Below the pieces are notes generated by a model. That model was not told the DNA's origin. It saw nothing but the letters and a program-made list of their open reading frames with translations, and did no database searches. Shown in pieces: positions 29,918 through 41,887 of a stretch of DNA of 64,000 nt. Origin of the DNA: Paenibacillus sp. 481 (GTDB lineage: Bacteria > Bacillota > Bacilli > Paenibacillales > Paenibacillaceae); contig NZ_CP075175.1 in NCBI RefSeq assembly GCF_021223605.1, forward strand, positions 2,910,001-2,974,000, in the 5' to 3' direction. Position numbers and translations under genes: made by a program. Within the stretch, counting starts at the first letter, position 1, and each line of letters opens with the position of its first letter.

Positions 29918-32900
29918 ATGGACGTCAACAATTTTGAATTTATGAAAATTGGGCTGGCCTCTCCCGAGAAGATTCGTTCTTGGTCGCGTGGCGAAGTCAA
30001 AAAGCCGGAGACGATAAACTATCGTACACTCAAGCCTGAGAAAGAAGGCTTGTTCTGTGAGAAAATTTTCGGACCGACAAAAGACTGGGAGTGTCATTGC
30101 GGTAAATATAAACGCGTTCGTTACAAAGGTGTAGTATGTGATCGATGCGGCGTTGAAGTAACACGCCAAAAAGTACGTCGCGAACGGATGGGCCATATTG
30201 AATTGGCTGCTCCAGTATCGCACATTTGGTATTTCAAAGGTATTCCAAGCCGTATGGGCTTGGGGCTTGATATGTCACCGCGTTCTTTGGAAGAGATCAT
30301 TTACTTCGCTTCCTACGTGGTAACAGATCCAGGCGACACGCCATTGGAAAAGAAACAATTGCTGTCGGAGAAAGAGTACCGCAGCTATCGTGAGAAATAC
30401 GGACACGCATTCCAAGCGGGTATGGGTGCAGAGGCTGTTAAGAAGCTTTTGCAAGACTTGGACGTAGATAAAGAACTTGTACACCTCAAAGAGGAACTTC
30501 GTACAGCTCAAGGTCAACGTCGTAACCGTGCGATTAAGCGCTTGGAAGTTATTGAGGCGTTCCGTAACTCTGGCAATAGCCCGGATTGGATGATACTTGA
30601 CGTATTGCCGGTTATTCCACCGGAATTGCGTCCAATGGTACAGCTGGATGGCGGTCGTTTCGCGACTTCCGACTTGAATGATTTGTACCGTCGTGTCATT
30701 AACCGTAACAACCGTCTGAAGCGTTTGCTTGACTTGGGCGCACCGGACATTATCGTACAGAACGAGAAACGTATGCTCCAAGAAGCTGTGGATGCGCTCA
30801 TCGACAACGGTCGCCGTGGTCGCCCAGTAACGGGTCCAGGTAACCGTCCGTTGAAATCGCTTAGCCACATGTTGAAAGGTAAGCAAGGACGTTTCCGTCA
30901 GAACTTGCTAGGTAAGCGTGTAGACTACTCTGGCCGTTCGGTTATCGTAGTTGGTCCTAGCTTGAAAATGTACCAATGTGGTTTGCCGAAGGAAATGGCG
31001 TTGGAGTTGTTCAAACCGTTCGTGATGAAAGAACTCGTGAACAAAGGTTTGGCACACAACATCAAGAGCGCGAAACGTAAAGTTGAGCGCGTAAGCCCTG
31101 AGGTATGGGACGTTCTAGAGGAAGTTATCCGTGAACACCCAGTTCTTCTTAACCGCGCACCAACTCTTCACCGTCTCGGTATTCAAGCATTTGAACCGAT
31201 TTTGGTAGAAGGTCGCGCAATTAAGTTGCATCCGCTCGTTTGTACAGCGTATAACGCTGACTTCGACGGTGACCAGATGGCGGTTCACGTACCGTTGTCC
31301 GCAGAAGCACAAGCAGAAGCTCGCTTGCTCATGTTGGCATCCGGTAATATCTTGAACCCTAAAGACGGTAAGCCTGTCGTTACACCATCTCAGGATATGG
31401 TTTTAGGATCGTATTATTTGACGGTGGACAACAAGGATGCACTCGGTTCTGGTACAATCTTTGCATCTGTAAACGAAGCCGTGTCCGCATACCAACGCGG
31501 CGCAGCATCGCTGCATGCACGTTGTGTCATTCCGGCTAAAGAGCTTGGTAAGACTTGCTTTACAGAAAAACAACAAGGCGCGCTTATCGTAACAACGGTA
31601 GGACGCATCATTTTCAACGAAATATTCCCAGAGAACTTCCCTTACATCAATGAGCCGACAAAGCGTAACTTGTTTGAGGGAACACCTGATCAATATTTCA
31701 TATATGAAAAAGGCGCGAATATTAAAGAGATCTTGCAAACTCTACCTGAAACTGGGGCAGTTGGCAAAGATTATCTTGGTCAAATTATCGCGCGCTGCTT
31801 TGAAACGTACCATACGACAAAAACGTCGATTATTTTGGACGATATCAAGCAGTTAGGCTTTACGTACTCCACTCGTTCTGGTATTACAATCGCTGTGGCA
31901 GACGTTGTCGTTCCTCCAGAGAAGGATGAAATTCTGAGGGAATCCGACGAAAGAGTTAGAGTGATTATGAACCAATATCGTCGTGGTCTTATCACGAACG
32001 AAGAGCGTTATGACCGTGTTATTGAAGTATGGTCCGAGTCAAAAGACAAGATCACAGGTATTTTGATGAAATCCATGGATCGTTTCAACTCCATCATGAT
32101 GATGGTAGACTCCAAAGCACGGGGTAACAAATCGCAGATTACACAGCTGGGCGGTATGCGTGGTCTCATGGCCAACCCGTCTGGTCGTATTATCGAATTG
32201 CCAATCAAATCTAACTTCCGCGATGGTCTGACGGTCTTGGAGTACTTTATCTCCACTCACGGAGCGCGGAAAGGTCTCGCAGATACGGCGCTTCGTACAG
32301 CGGACTCGGGTTACTTGACTCGTCGTCTCGTTGACGTTGCACAAGACGTTATCGTACGAGAAGAAGATTGTGGCACAGATAAAGGCTTTACCGTTTCCAA
32401 CATTACGGACGGCAAAGAGGTTATCGAGGGCTTGTACGACCGTATTGAAGGTCGCTACTGCTTCGAGACTGTTCGCCACCCGGAAACAGGTGACATTATT
32501 GCTCACCGCAATGAGCTGATCGATTCCGACAAAGCGGATGCGATCGTGGAAGCTGGCGTTGAACGTTTGCAAATTCGTTCCGTACTCAGCTGCCGTGCTC
32601 GTCACGGGGTTTGTAAGAAATGTTACGGACGCAACTTGGCAACTGGTAAACACGTTGAGATCGGTGAAGCTGTTGGTATTATCGCAGCGCAATCGATCGG
32701 TGAACCAGGTACACAGTTGACGATGCGTACGTTCCATACCGGTGGTGTTGCGGGAGACGATATTACACAAGGTTTGCCGCGTATCCAAGAGTTGTTCGAA
32801 GCGCGTAATCCGAAAGGTCAAGCGATTATTTCTGAAATCGACGGTGTCGTGAAAGAAATTCGTGAGGCTAAAGATCGTCGCGAAGTCGAAGTACAAGGTG

Positions 32901-33538
32901 AAGCAGAGACGAAAGTCTACTCCGTTACTTACGGATCACGTATCCGTGTATACGAAGGCCAAGTACTTGAAGCTGGTGACGAAATTACGGACGGTTCGAT
33001 CGATCCGAAAGAAATGCTACGCATTAAAGGTATTCGTGGCGTGCAGAACTATATCTTGCAAGAAGTTCAGCGCGTTTACCGTAACCAGGGCGTAGAAATC
33101 AACGACAAGCACGTTGAAGTTATGATCAAGCAAATGTTGCGTAAAATTCGCATCGTCGATGCGGGTGACACGACGCTTCTACCAGGTTCGTTTGCAGATA
33201 TTCACGAATACGAAGCAGCGAACAAGGAAGCAATCTTGTCCGGCAACGAGCCGGCTGTTGCGAAGCCAGTATTGCTTGGTATTACAAAAGCATCGCTTGA
33301 GACAGATTCCTTCTTGTCAGCGGCATCCTTCCAAGAGACAACTCGTGTCTTGACGGACGCAGCTATCAAAGGTAAAGTCGACAAATTGCTCGGCTTGAAG
33401 GAAAATGTTATTATCGGTAAGTTGATTCCAGCTGGTACAGGTATGAACCGATATCGCAGCGTTAAGATTATTAATCCGTTGCATGAGGAAGAAACCGAAG
33501 AACTAGTGGATTCTGCTGCTGTAGGCGTAGCTGAGTAA
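29918..33538 (+). CDS. rpoC: DNA-directed RNA polymerase subunit beta'
   Basis: This protein has 1206 residues. The zinc ribbon of the clamp has Cys59, 61, 74 and 77. The catalytic magnesium loop NADFDGDQM lies near 450, and bridge helix and trigger loop sequences ([37 protein letters not shown]) are intact. The start is ATG, 10 bases after AAGGAGG; the directly preceding TTG (29915) is equally well spaced and matches the B. subtilis TTG start. Transcription ends at the strong terminator downstream. Confidence 0.97.
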   Translation: MDVNNFEFMKIGLASPEKIRSWSRGEVKKPETINYRTLKPEKEGLFCEKIFGPTKDWECHCGKYKRVRYKGVVCDRCGVEVTRQKVRRERMGHIELAAPVSHIWYFKGIPSRMGLGLDMSPRSLEEIIYFASYVVTDPGDTPLEKKQLLSEKEYRSYREKYGHAFQAGMGAEAVKKLLQDLDVDKELVHLKEELRTAQGQRRNRAIKRLEVIEAFRNSGNSPDWMILDVLPVIPPELRPMVQLDGGRFATSDLNDLYRRVINRNNRLKRLLDLGAPDIIVQNEKRMLQEAVDALIDNGRRGRPVTGPGNRPLKSLSHMLKGKQGRFRQNLLGKRVDYSGRSVIVVGPSLKMYQCGLPKEMALELFKPFVMKELVNKGLAHNIKSAKRKVERVSPEVWDVLEEVIREHPVLLNRAPTLHRLGIQAFEPILVEGRAIKLHPLVCTAYNADFDGDQMAVHVPLSAEAQAEARLLMLASGNILNPKDGKPVVTPSQDMVLGSYYLTVDNKDALGSGTIFASVNEAVSAYQRGAASLHARCVIPAKELGKTCFTEKQQGALIVTTVGRIIFNEIFPENFPYINEPTKRNLFEGTPDQYFIYEKGANIKEILQTLPETGAVGKDYLGQIIARCFETYHTTKTSIILDDIKQLGFTYSTRSGITIAVADVVVPPEKDEILRESDERVRVIMNQYRRGLITNEERYDRVIEVWSESKDKITGILMKSMDRFNSIMMMVDSKARGNKSQITQLGGMRGLMANPSGRIIELPIKSNFRDGLTVLEYFISTHGARKGLADTALRTADSGYLTRRLVDVAQDVIVREEDCGTDKGFTVSNITDGKEVIEGLYDRIEGRYCFETVRHPETGDIIAHRNELIDSDKADAIVEAGVERLQIRSVLSCRARHGVCKKCYGRNLATGKHVEIGEAVGIIAAQSIGEPGTQLTMRTFHTGGVAGDDITQGLPRIQELFEARNPKGQAIISEIDGVVKEIREAKDRREVEVQGEAETKVYSVTYGSRIRVYEGQVLEAGDEITDGSIDPKEMLRIKGIRGVQNYILQEVQRVYRNQGVEINDKHVEVMIKQMLRKIRIVDAGDTTLLPGSFADIHEYEAANKEAILSGNEPAVAKPVLLGITKASLETDSFLSAASFQETTRVLTDAAIKGKVDKLLGLKENVIIGKLIPAGTGMNRYRSVKIINPLHEEETEELVDSAAVGVAE

Positions 33539-33576
33539 ACTGCATAAACTAGGGCTATAACATTAGTTAAGCCTAT

Positions 33577-33632
33577 TAAAAAAGCCGACAGGCGCGTATT
33601 ACGTAAAGTAATGCGCACTGTCGGCTTTTTGC
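33577..33632 (+). terminator. Terminator of the rpoBC transcript
   Basis: AAAAAGCCGACA and TGTCGGCTTTTT form the lower stem, with GCGC/GCGC and further pairs above, followed by TTTTTGC. It is the strongest terminator in the middle of the window. Confidence 0.95.
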
Positions 33633-34119
33633 TTTATACTTTTTCCCTAAATCAGGTGTCATCCAATATTATTATTTATATCCATATCGGAAAATCAACA
33701 CAATACAAACGTTTATGTTTAATGTCATTAAATATATTGGGGAGGATTATGATTTTGTGTTTGGATAACCAAGAGAAAGCCAAATGATTCTTTTTGTATC
33801 TTAAAATGTTTATGCGCTCGCAAAAGGTTTCATAATGAGCTTATTTTCTCAGCATAATTTATATTTTTACTTAACTTTCAGATAGCAATCGACACCTAAG
33901 CATCTACTAGGTGAAGTTGCAGGCGCATCTTCAATAGTTATAAAATGGCGACACCACTGTCATTTAGCGTTGACGGTCTAATGGGAGAATACATAAAAAT
34001 TAAATATATTTTTTAATATCAGCATTAATTTCACTAGTTATCGTGTTCTACGCGAGCAGATCTAGTATTAAAGAGATCAAATAAGACCAAAATTAAAATA
34101 GATATAGTAAAATTCACGC
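33633..34119 (+). other. AT-rich intergenic region between rpoC and the L7Ae-like gene
   Basis: Almost 490 bases, clearly more AT-rich than the flanks, have no frame of credible length. A 12-codon frame after GGGGAGGATT (near 33740) has no recognisable content. No RNA family or repeat is recognised. It may be decayed sequence left by a lost gene. Confidence 0.55.
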
Positions 34120-34148
34120 TTGACATTAATTTTTCGAAGTGCTAATAT
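34120..34148 (+). promoter_or_regulatory. Promoter of the L7Ae-rpsL-rpsG-fusA-tuf (str) operon
   Basis: TTGACA (34120-34125) and TAATAT (34143-34148) are 17 bases apart, with the TGn extension TGC before the -10. It lies about 60 bases before the first gene. Confidence 0.88.
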
Positions 34149-34209
34149 ATCGTAGTGTGCCCGAGACGTTAGCCTGTACTTTATAAGGAACATAGGGAGG
34201 AACTTAACT

Positions 34210-34464
34210 ATGTGGAATGATAAAGGGATTCAGGATTCTAATGTCAGAATCGGGGCCAAGCAGACCTTGAAAATGGTGGAGCTAGGCAAAGCCATTCAGG
34301 TGTTTGTGGCAGAAGATGCTGAACCAAAAGTCACTTCCAAAGTCATTGCACTTTGTCAGAAGCAAGGCGTTAAGCTTACTTATGTAAGTACAATGCTGGA
34401 ACTTGGCAAAGCATGCAACATTGAAGTTGGAGCGGCTACAGCAGCTGTCATTGAAGATGAATAA
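34210..34464 (+). CDS. rplGB: L7Ae-family ribosomal/K-turn RNA-binding protein (YbxF)
   Basis: This 84-residue protein of the L7Ae/L30e fold has GAKQTLKMVELGKA at the N-terminal side and the LGKACNIEVGAATAAV block that contacts kink-turn RNA. In B. subtilis YbxF (RplGB) binds K-turns. Its ribosomal role is unclear. It has the same place upstream of rpsL as in B. subtilis. AGGGAGGAACTTAACT precedes ATG. Confidence 0.9.
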   Translation: MWNDKGIQDSNVRIGAKQTLKMVELGKAIQVFVAEDAEPKVTSKVIALCQKQGVKLTYVSTMLELGKACNIEVGAATAAVIEDE

Positions 34465-34636
34465 TTTTAACCCATGTTTTTGTTAAGGATGTTACACTTG
34501 ATGAATATTCGATACAAAAACTTTTCATTTGTTCATTTATGAACCACCTGGATCTGTGGACTTAAAAACCTGGATTTAAGGGCATGAATTGAATGAAATA
34601 TGAAGGTGTTATTATCATGGGAAGGGGGTGGCATCA

Positions 34637-35056
34637 ATGCCAACAATTAACCAATTGGTACGTAAAGGCCGTAAAGCTAAAGTTACTAAATCCAAGTCCC
34701 CTGCATTGCAGAAAGGATTCAACGCGTTGCATCGTGTTGAAACGGATTTAAGCGCGCCTCAAAAACGCGGTGTCTGCACTCGTGTAGGTACTATGACTCC
34801 GAAAAAACCGAACTCCGCACTTCGTAAATACGCTCGTGTACGTTTGACGAACCGTATTGAAGTAACGGCTTACATCGGTGGTATCGGTCATAACTTGCAA
34901 GAGCACAGCGTCGTTCTCGTACGTGGAGGTCGTGTAAAAGACCTTCCGGGTGTTCGCTACCATATCGTTCGCGGTGCATTAGACACTGCTGGTGTGAACA
35001 ACCGTATGCAAGCTCGTTCCAAATACGGTACGAAGCGTCCTAAAGTGAAAAAATAA
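34637..35056 (+). CDS. rpsL: 30S ribosomal protein S12
   Basis: This 139-residue decoding-centre protein has both lysines linked to streptomycin resistance in wild-type form ([11 protein letters not shown] and [12 protein letters not shown]). The start is ATG ([11 protein letters not shown]), 6 bases after AAGGGGGTG; the GTG of that site is in frame but rejected. A short hairpin GTTCAT/ATGAAC lies upstream in the gap after the L7Ae-like gene. Confidence 0.98.
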   Translation: MPTINQLVRKGRKAKVTKSKSPALQKGFNALHRVETDLSAPQKRGVCTRVGTMTPKKPNSALRKYARVRLTNRIEVTAYIGGIGHNLQEHSVVLVRGGRVKDLPGVRYHIVRGALDTAGVNNRMQARSKYGTKRPKVKK

Positions 35057-35096
35057 TATTTTTTCATCATAAATGATTTTGGAAAGGGGGATACAC

Positions 35097-35567
35097 ATGC
35101 CACGCAAAGGTCCAGTTACAAAACGTGACGTATTGCCGGATCCGGTATATAACAGCAAGTTGGTTACTCGTTTAATCAACCGCATTATGCTTGACGGTAA
35201 ACGTGGTGTTGCTCAAACAATTTTGTACGATGCATTCAGCCTTATCAATGAGCGTACAGGCAAAGAGCCTATGGAAGTGTTTGAAGCAGCAATTAAAAAT
35301 ATCATGCCAGTACTTGAAGTTAAAGCTCGCCGTGTAGGTGGTGCTAACTATCAAGTGCCGATCGAAGTTAAACCAGAACGCCGCACATCCTTAGGATTGC
35401 GCTGGTTGGTTAACTACTCGCGTAACCGCGGAGAAAAAACTATGCAAGAGCGTTTGGCAGCAGAGATTATCGATGCTTCCAACAACACTGGTGCAGCAGT
35501 TAAGAAACGTGAAGATACGCACAAAATGGCTGAAGCAAACAAAGCGTTTGCACACTACCGTTGGTAG
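35097..35567 (+). CDS. rpsG: 30S ribosomal protein S7
   Basis: This 156-residue protein has the family-typical length and begins [16 protein letters not shown]. The [14 protein letters not shown] block contacts 16S rRNA, nucleating the small-subunit head. The start is ATG, 9 bases after GGAAAGGGGG; a longer in-frame frame from 35073 would precede the site. In E. coli S7 represses its operon; no such control is visible here. Confidence 0.98.
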   Translation: MPRKGPVTKRDVLPDPVYNSKLVTRLINRIMLDGKRGVAQTILYDAFSLINERTGKEPMEVFEAAIKNIMPVLEVKARRVGGANYQVPIEVKPERRTSLGLRWLVNYSRNRGEKTMQERLAAEIIDASNNTGAAVKKREDTHKMAEANKAFAHYRW

Positions 35568-35627
35568 GATTAACGAATTTGTAGTTCGTTTCAGCGAACT
35601 TTTATATTTGAAGGGAGACTCCCAACA

Positions 35628-37703
35628 ATGGCTAGACAGTTCTCCTTGAAAAATACGCGTAACATCGGAATCATGGCTCACATCGATGCCGGTAAAACAA
35701 CAACTACGGAGCGTATCTTGTTCTACACAGGCCGTACTCACAAGATTGGTGAGGTGCACGAAGGTGCAGCAACTATGGACTGGATGGAACAAGAGCAAGA
35801 GCGTGGTATCACGATTACTTCCGCTGCTACAACAGCAGCTTGGAAAGAACACCGTGTTAACATTATCGATACTCCGGGTCACGTTGACTTTACGGTAGAG
35901 GTTGAGCGTTCCTTGCGCGTATTGGACGGAGCAGTAGGTGTATTCTCTGCTAAAGAAGGCGTTGAGCCTCAATCCGAGACGGTTTGGCGTCAAGCTGACC
36001 GTTACGGCGTACCTCGTATTGCTTACGTAAACAAAATGGACATCATTGGCGCTGATTACCTCAACGTTATCCAGTCCATGAAAGACCGTTTGCAAGCGAA
36101 CGCTGTAGCAATTCAATTGCCAATCGGCGCAGAGAACGACTTCACGGGTATTATTGACTTGGTAGAGCAAAAAGCTCACATCTTCAAAGATGACCTTGGC
36201 CGTGATGTTGACATTGTAGAAGTTCCAGAAGAGTTCAAAGAGCAAGTTGCTGAACTTCGTATGGAATTGGTCGAGAAGGTTTCCGAACTTGACGAAGAAT
36301 TGATGATGAAATACCTCGAAGGTGAAGAGCTGACGATTGAAGAAATCAAAGCTGGTCTCCGTAAAGGTGTAGTAAACGTTCAAATCTTCCCAGTTATCTG
36401 TGGATCTTCTTACAAAAATAAAGGTGTTCAACTTATGTTGGATGCAGTTATTGACTACTTGCCAGCTCCAATTGATGTACCTGACATTAAAGGTACTCTT
36501 GAAGATGGTACAGAAGCAATCCGTAAATCCTCTGACTCTGAGCCGTTTTCGGCTCTAGCGTTTAAGATTATGACGGATCCTTACGTTGGTAAGTTGACGT
36601 TCTTCCGCGTATACTCTGGTGTATTGAACTCCGGATCTTACGTATTGAACGCAACAAAAGGCAAACGTGAGCGTATCGGCCGTATCCTTCAAATGCATGC
36701 AAACAGCCGCGAAGAAATCGACACTGTATATTCCGGTGACATCGCAGCTGCTGTAGGTTTGAAAGATACAGGTACAGGTGATACACTTTGTGAGGAGAAG
36801 AACCCGGTTATCTTGGAGTCCATGAACTTCCCTGATCCGGTTATCCAAATCGCAGTTGAGCCTAAGACTAAGGCTGACCAAGATAAAATGGGTGTAGCTT
36901 TGTCCAAGTTGACAGAGGAAGACCCAACATTGCGTGCACATACGGACGAAGAAACTGGCCAAACAATCTTGGCTGGTATGGGTGAGCTTCACTTGGAGAT
37001 CATCGTTGACCGTATGCGTCGTGAGTTCAAAGTAGAAACAAACGTAGGTAAACCTCAGGTTGCTTACCGTGAAACGTTCAAATCTGCTGCTAAAGTAGAA
37101 GGTAAATTTGTTCGTCAATCCGGTGGTCGTGGTCAATACGGTCACGTTTGGATTAACTTCGAACCACAAGAACCAGGTACAGGCTTTGTGTTCGAAAATA
37201 AAGTTGTCGGTGGTGTTGTTCCTCGTGAATACATCGCTCCAGTTCAAGCTGGTATCGAAGAGTCGATGAAGAACGGCGTAATTGCTGGCTTCCCGCTCGT
37301 TGATATTAAGGCGACTATTTTCGACGGATCTTATCATGATGTTGACTCCAGTGAAATGGCGTTTAAGATTGCTGGTTCCATGGCACTTAAAGCAGCTAAA
37401 GAGAAGTGTAATCCTGTCTTGCTTGAGCCAATCATGAAAGTTGAAGTTACTGTTCCTGAAGAGTACATGGGCGACGTTATGGGTATGTTGAACTCCCGTC
37501 GTGGACGTATCGAAGGTATGGATAGCCGTGCAGGTGCACAAATTATCCGTGCTAAGGTACCTTTGGCGGAAATGTTCGGTTACTCCACAACACTTCGTTC
37601 CGGTACTCAAGGCCGTGGTGTATTCGCAATGGAACTTTCTCACTATGAAGAAGTTCCACGCAGCATCGCGGAAGAGATTATCTCTAAGAGCAAAGGCGCT
37701 TAA
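35628..37703 (+). CDS. fusA: Elongation factor G
   Basis: The 691-residue translocation GTPase has G1 AHIDAGKT (17-24), the switch II DTPGHVD and NKMD motifs in domain I, and domains II-V with the [12 protein letters not shown] segment of domain IV. AAGGGAGACTCCCAACA precedes ATG. A weak AGTTCG/CGAACT hairpin lies between rpsG and fusA. The next gene is tuf after a 114-base gap containing a perfect hairpin. Confidence 0.98.
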   Translation: MARQFSLKNTRNIGIMAHIDAGKTTTTERILFYTGRTHKIGEVHEGAATMDWMEQEQERGITITSAATTAAWKEHRVNIIDTPGHVDFTVEVERSLRVLDGAVGVFSAKEGVEPQSETVWRQADRYGVPRIAYVNKMDIIGADYLNVIQSMKDRLQANAVAIQLPIGAENDFTGIIDLVEQKAHIFKDDLGRDVDIVEVPEEFKEQVAELRMELVEKVSELDEELMMKYLEGEELTIEEIKAGLRKGVVNVQIFPVICGSSYKNKGVQLMLDAVIDYLPAPIDVPDIKGTLEDGTEAIRKSSDSEPFSALAFKIMTDPYVGKLTFFRVYSGVLNSGSYVLNATKGKRERIGRILQMHANSREEIDTVYSGDIAAAVGLKDTGTGDTLCEEKNPVILESMNFPDPVIQIAVEPKTKADQDKMGVALSKLTEEDPTLRAHTDEETGQTILAGMGELHLEIIVDRMRREFKVETNVGKPQVAYRETFKSAAKVEGKFVRQSGGRGQYGHVWINFEPQEPGTGFVFENKVVGGVVPREYIAPVQAGIEESMKNGVIAGFPLVDIKATIFDGSYHDVDSSEMAFKIAGSMALKAAKEKCNPVLLEPIMKVEVTVPEEYMGDVMGMLNSRRGRIEGMDSRAGAQIIRAKVPLAEMFGYSTTLRSGTQGRGVFAMELSHYEEVPRSIAEEIISKSKGA

Positions 37704-37740
37704 TTGATACTAATCATTTGACGCTTAACTCATTAATACA

Positions 37741-37775
37741 GGCTGAAGCACATGACTTGTTCATGTGCTTCAGCC
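37741..37775 (+). other. Perfect 15-pair stem-loop between fusA and tuf
   Basis: GGCTGAAGCACATGA (37741-37755) and TCATGTGCTTCAGCC (37761-37775) are exact complements around CTTGT. The following AAACC gives no U tract. Like the rpoB/rpoC stem-loop, it sits mid-operon and may set the fusA:tuf mRNA ratio by processing or pausing. Confidence 0.87.
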
Positions 37776-37817
37776 AAACCATAAATATTCCACTTATTGA
37801 AGGAGGAACTAGTTCCA

Positions 37818-39008
37818 ATGGCAAAGGCTAAGTTTGAACGTAATAAACCGCATGTTAACATCGGTACTATCGGTCACGTTGACCACGGTAAAACAACATT
37901 GACTGCTGCAATCACAACAGTATTATCTAAAAAATACGGTGGTGCTGCTGTAGCATTCGACCAAATCGATAAAGCTCCTGAAGAGCGCGAGCGCGGTATC
38001 ACAATCTCTACTGCACACGTTGAGTATGAGACTCCAAGCCGTCACTACGCACACGTAGACTGCCCAGGTCACGCTGACTACGTTAAGAACATGATTACAG
38101 GTGCTGCTCAAATGGACGGCGCGATCTTGGTTGTATCTGCAGCTGACGGTCCAATGCCACAAACACGTGAGCACATCTTGCTTTCCCGCCAAGTAGGCGT
38201 TCCTTACATCGTTGTATTCTTGAACAAATGCGACATGGTTGAGGACGAAGAGTTGCTTGAGTTGGTAGAAATGGAAGTTCGTGACTTGTTGTCCGAGTAC
38301 GAATTCCCAGGCGACGACACTCCAATCATCCGTGGTTCTGCTCGCGAAGCGTTGCAAAACTCCGATGGTGAGTGGGCTGACAAGATCGTAGAATTGTTCG
38401 AGCAAATCGACAGCTACATCCCAACGCCAGAGCGCGACACTGACAAGCCTTTCTTGATGCCTGTTGAGGACGTATTCTCCATCACTGGCCGTGGTACAGT
38501 TGCTACAGGTCGTGTAGAGCGTGGTACTATCAAAGTTGGCGACGAGATCGAAATCGTTGGTATCCAAGAAGAAACTCGCAAATCCGTTGTTACGGGCGTT
38601 GAAATGTTCCGTAAATTGCTTGACTCCGCTCAAGCAGGTGACAACGTTGGCGCATTGCTTCGTGGTGTAGACCGCAACAACATCGAGCGTGGTCAAGTAT
38701 TGGTTAAGCCAGGCACAGTTAAACCACACACTGAGTTTTCTGCTCAAGTGTACGTTTTGACTAAAGAAGAGGGTGGCCGTCACAAGCCGTTCTTCACTGG
38801 CTACCGTCCACAGTTCTACTTCCGTACAACGGACGTAACTGGTATCATCGACTTGCCAGAAGGCACAGAAATGGTTATGCCAGGCGACAACATCACTGTA
38901 ACAGTTAACCTTATCAATCCAATCGCGATTGAAGAAGGTACTCGCTTCGCGATCCGCGAAGGTGGCCGTACAGTTGGTGCTGGCGCAGTAGCATCTATCA
39001 TTAAATAA
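37818..39008 (+). CDS. tuf: Elongation factor Tu
   Basis: This 396-residue GTPase delivers aminoacyl-tRNA. P-loop GHVDHGKT (19-26), DCPGHADY and NKCD are all intact. The kirromycin-contact region near the domain I-III interface looks ordinary. The start is ATG ([16 protein letters not shown]), preceded by GAAGGAGGAACTAGTTCCA; the in-frame TTG at 37797 overlaps the site. It is the last gene of the str operon and is followed by a terminator. Confidence 0.98.
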   Translation: MAKAKFERNKPHVNIGTIGHVDHGKTTLTAAITTVLSKKYGGAAVAFDQIDKAPEERERGITISTAHVEYETPSRHYAHVDCPGHADYVKNMITGAAQMDGAILVVSAADGPMPQTREHILLSRQVGVPYIVVFLNKCDMVEDEELLELVEMEVRDLLSEYEFPGDDTPIIRGSAREALQNSDGEWADKIVELFEQIDSYIPTPERDTDKPFLMPVEDVFSITGRGTVATGRVERGTIKVGDEIEIVGIQEETRKSVVTGVEMFRKLLDSAQAGDNVGALLRGVDRNNIERGQVLVKPGTVKPHTEFSAQVYVLTKEEGGRHKPFFTGYRPQFYFRTTDVTGIIDLPEGTEMVMPGDNITVTVNLINPIAIEEGTRFAIREGGRTVGAGAVASIIK

Positions 39009-39040
39009 TAATAACGCTGACGTAAGTCAGTGTTGAATAG

Positions 39041-39075
39041 ACCCTCTATCCCATGTGGATAGGGGGTTTTATACA
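39041..39075 (+). terminator. Terminator after tuf
   Basis: ACCCTCTATCC and GGATAGGGGGT pair around CATGT, followed by TTTATA. A smaller stem ACGCTGAC/GTCAGTGT precedes it. Confidence 0.88.
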
Positions 39076-39198
39076 TACTCATAATTAGTATTGCTCTTTC
39101 GAATTATTTACATATTGAATTTGCCCAGTTGCTGTTCCTCGATTCATTTATTTTTGTAACAGGAAATAAAATAAATCATGCTGAAGGGATACATACTA

Positions 39199-40530
39199 AT
39201 GGTTATAAAAAAGTGGATTGAAAGCTTTCGAAACCGTAAACATTCAACAAATGAGCAAGCGCAATTTAGCGTTAATGAGGTCGTTGCTTTAGGCGTCATT
39301 AACATTCCTCTTCATCATGAACTTCGTAAACAAATGGAAATTATAGCGTTAACTGAATTGGATTTAACATTACTCCAAAAACTTAAACCAGTCCTAATTC
39401 CACATATGGACGAACTCACAGAAGTTTTTTATAAGACTGTTCTTAGTATTGAGCACTTAAAGGATATTATTGAAACAAACAGCTCCATTGATCGATTGAA
39501 AATTACATTACGCAATCATATTGAAGAAATGTTTGACGGTGTTATTGATGAGGCATATGTACAGAAGCGAGTAAAAATTGCTGAAGTACACAGACGGATT
39601 GGACTTGAATCCAAGTGGTATATGGGGGCATTTCAAAATCTACAAAGATTCATTATAGATAAAGTACATGAATGTGTTTCTTCTTCAACTGAACGAGTTC
39701 CATTTATACATGCCATTAATAAAATGATGAATTTAGAGCAGCAACTGGTGCTTGAGGCGTACGATGAAGATCGTTTACGTGTTGAACGGGAGATGCAGTA
39801 CGATAAAGTGAAAAGTGAGTTGAAGGAAAATATATCACAGCTCAGTATGAATCTGGCGCAGCTCACTTTTGAAACGAATGGTACAATCAAGCAATTGATT
39901 GAGCGAAGCATATCTGTTAGTCATTCCGTGCAGGAATCAAATGAATCGGCGATGGTGAATCAAGACAAAGCTATAGAAGGCGGAAAAATGATGACGCAGT
40001 TTGTTGAGCGTATTCATAATATTGATGCGTTAACTCAAGAAATGCAGACACAAATTAAAGACCTTAAAGAGACCTCCATGCGAATCCGGTCGATAATTGA
40101 TGCGGTAAAGGAAATTGCAGAACAAACGAATTTATTGTCACTCAATGCATCGATTGAAGCCGCTAGAGCTGGTGAGTACGGAGCAGGTTTTGCTGTAGTT
40201 GCAAAAGAAGTGAGCAAGTTAGCAGCCAATACCAAACGAACATTAGCAGATATTGAAGAACTAATCGGCAATTCTAACTTAGTTACAAACTCTGTCGTAT
40301 ATACCATAGTAAACGTACAAACGAATGTCACTGCTGTTAAAGCTCAGGCCGAGGAGACGATACATACATTCGAGGATATATTGAAGCAAGCTGATACAGG
40401 GGTTGAGCATATGAAGCATGTACAAGGTGAAATGGAAACATTGCTTTCTTCTATTAAAAACATCGGCGATGGAACAGCTCATGTTGCGGATTCGGCAGAA
40501 CGTTTAAATCAGGTAGCACTGCAAATTTAG
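39199..40530 (+). CDS. hemAT: Globin-coupled methyl-accepting chemotaxis protein (HemAT-type oxygen sensor)
   Basis: This 443-residue soluble protein has no membrane segment. Residues about 25-190 form a sensor globin domain. His131 in [17 protein letters not shown] aligns with the proximal haem ligand His123 of B. subtilis HemAT, and Tyr78 in EVFYKTV with its Tyr70. Residues about 200-443 form a chemoreceptor signalling domain with the hairpin tip [19 protein letters not shown]. The start is ATG, 9 bases after GAAGGGA; an ATG at 39178 lacks a site. It interrupts the otherwise conserved tuf-rpsJ order and is more AT-rich than its neighbours. It likely signals oxygen to CheA. Confidence 0.92.
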   Translation: MVIKKWIESFRNRKHSTNEQAQFSVNEVVALGVINIPLHHELRKQMEIIALTELDLTLLQKLKPVLIPHMDELTEVFYKTVLSIEHLKDIIETNSSIDRLKITLRNHIEEMFDGVIDEAYVQKRVKIAEVHRRIGLESKWYMGAFQNLQRFIIDKVHECVSSSTERVPFIHAINKMMNLEQQLVLEAYDEDRLRVEREMQYDKVKSELKENISQLSMNLAQLTFETNGTIKQLIERSISVSHSVQESNESAMVNQDKAIEGGKMMTQFVERIHNIDALTQEMQTQIKDLKETSMRIRSIIDAVKEIAEQTNLLSLNASIEAARAGEYGAGFAVVAKEVSKLAANTKRTLADIEELIGNSNLVTNSVVYTIVNVQTNVTAVKAQAEETIHTFEDILKQADTGVEHMKHVQGEMETLLSSIKNIGDGTAHVADSAERLNQVALQI

Positions 40531-40669
40531 TGCCATCAATTTCCGTGGATCTATTACAAACATTCATTATATAATGACATAGCATTACAGATGGCGACGG
40601 CGTCCCGATTGATGTGCACGATTGTTCAAACCTCTTTCTGTTTGTAAGATGTGAAATTTGAACAAAAGC
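40531..40669 (+). other. hemAT-rpsJ gap, promoter-proximal part
   Basis: A palindrome TCATTATATAATGA lies just after the receptor gene, but no convincing terminator is seen. No gene is seen here. Confidence 0.4.
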
Positions 40670-40698
40670 TTGCATTAGTCGGGACATTTATGTATAAT
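40670..40698 (+). promoter_or_regulatory. Promoter of the S10-spc-alpha operon
   Basis: TTGCAT (40670-40675) and a perfect TATAAT (40693-40698) are 17 bases apart. The transcript has a leader of about 130 bases that holds a CACACC/GGTGTG stem (near 40744-40776), a possible feedback site for a ribosomal protein. Confidence 0.85.
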
Positions 40699-40733
40699 AA
40701 TGAATGTTGTTCGTCGACGTTGCGATGAAGTGA

Positions 40734-41144
<411 letters not shown>

Positions 41145-41238
41145 GCTTTGAAATTTGAAACAGTTATCCACAACTATAGTTGAATAATTTGTTTCTGCTT
41201 CATTAAGAACGGATCTGAGAACGAAAAGAGGTGTCAAC

Positions 41239-41862
41239 ATGAAAGGTATCTTAGGTAAAAAATTGGGTATGACTCAAGTCTTTACTCCAGAAGGTAACGT
41301 TATTCCAGTAACGGTAATCGAAGCTGGTCCTTGCGTAGTTCTTCAAAAGAAAGACGTTGAGAACGATGGATACGAAGCTATCCAAATCGGTTTTGCTGAT
41401 AAGAAAGCTAGCCGTACAAACAAGCCGGAAATCGGTCATGCAAAAAAAGCTAACGCAACTCCTAAGCGCTACGTTAAAGAAGTTCGTGGTGTGGATCTTT
41501 CGCAATACGAAGTTGGCCAAGAATTGAAAGCCAACATGTTTGCTGAAGGTGAGTTCGTAGACGTAACGGGTACTTCCAAAGGTAAAGGCTTCGCCGGCGT
41601 TATTAAACGTTGGGGACAAAGCCGCGGACCAATGGCTCACGGATCCCGTTATCACCGTGGTCCAGGTTCCATGGGTTCCATTCAAGCGAACCGCGTACCT
41701 AAAGGCAAACGCCTTCCAGGTCACATGGGTACTGAGACAATCACAATTCAAAACCTTGAAGTTATTAAAGTGGATACAGAACGTAATGTTATCCTCGTTA
41801 AAGGTTCCATTCCAGGACCTAAAAATAGCTTCGTTAACGTTAAACAAGCAGTAAAAATGTAA
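41239..41862 (+). CDS. rplC: 50S ribosomal protein L3
   Basis: The 207-residue L3 begins [15 protein letters not shown]. Its long extension reaching the peptidyl-transferase centre contains [33 protein letters not shown] precedes ATG. A 94-base gap follows rpsJ. The next gene, rplD, starts 25 bases downstream. Confidence 0.98.
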   Translation: MKGILGKKLGMTQVFTPEGNVIPVTVIEAGPCVVLQKKDVENDGYEAIQIGFADKKASRTNKPEIGHAKKANATPKRYVKEVRGVDLSQYEVGQELKANMFAEGEFVDVTGTSKGKGFAGVIKRWGQSRGPMAHGSRYHRGPGSMGSIQANRVPKGKRLPGHMGTETITIQNLEVIKVDTERNVILVKGSIPGPKNSFVNVKQAVKM

Positions 41863-41887
41863 TTGGTGAAGAAAGGAGGAGCTCAGA

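Noticed and set aside
35391-37643. Two long minus-strand frames (346 and 362 codons) opposite rpsG-fusA, and similar frames opposite rpoB, rpoC and tuf (up to 286 codons)
   Set aside because: Codon bias of highly expressed genes removes stop codons on the antisense strand. The predicted proteins have no domain, signal or ribosome binding site, and the sense genes are certain.
39085-39177. SigD-type motility promoter in front of hemAT
   Set aside because: No TAAA with a properly spaced GCCGATAT-like -10 could be found, and no convincing SigA promoter either, so the promoter remains unknown.
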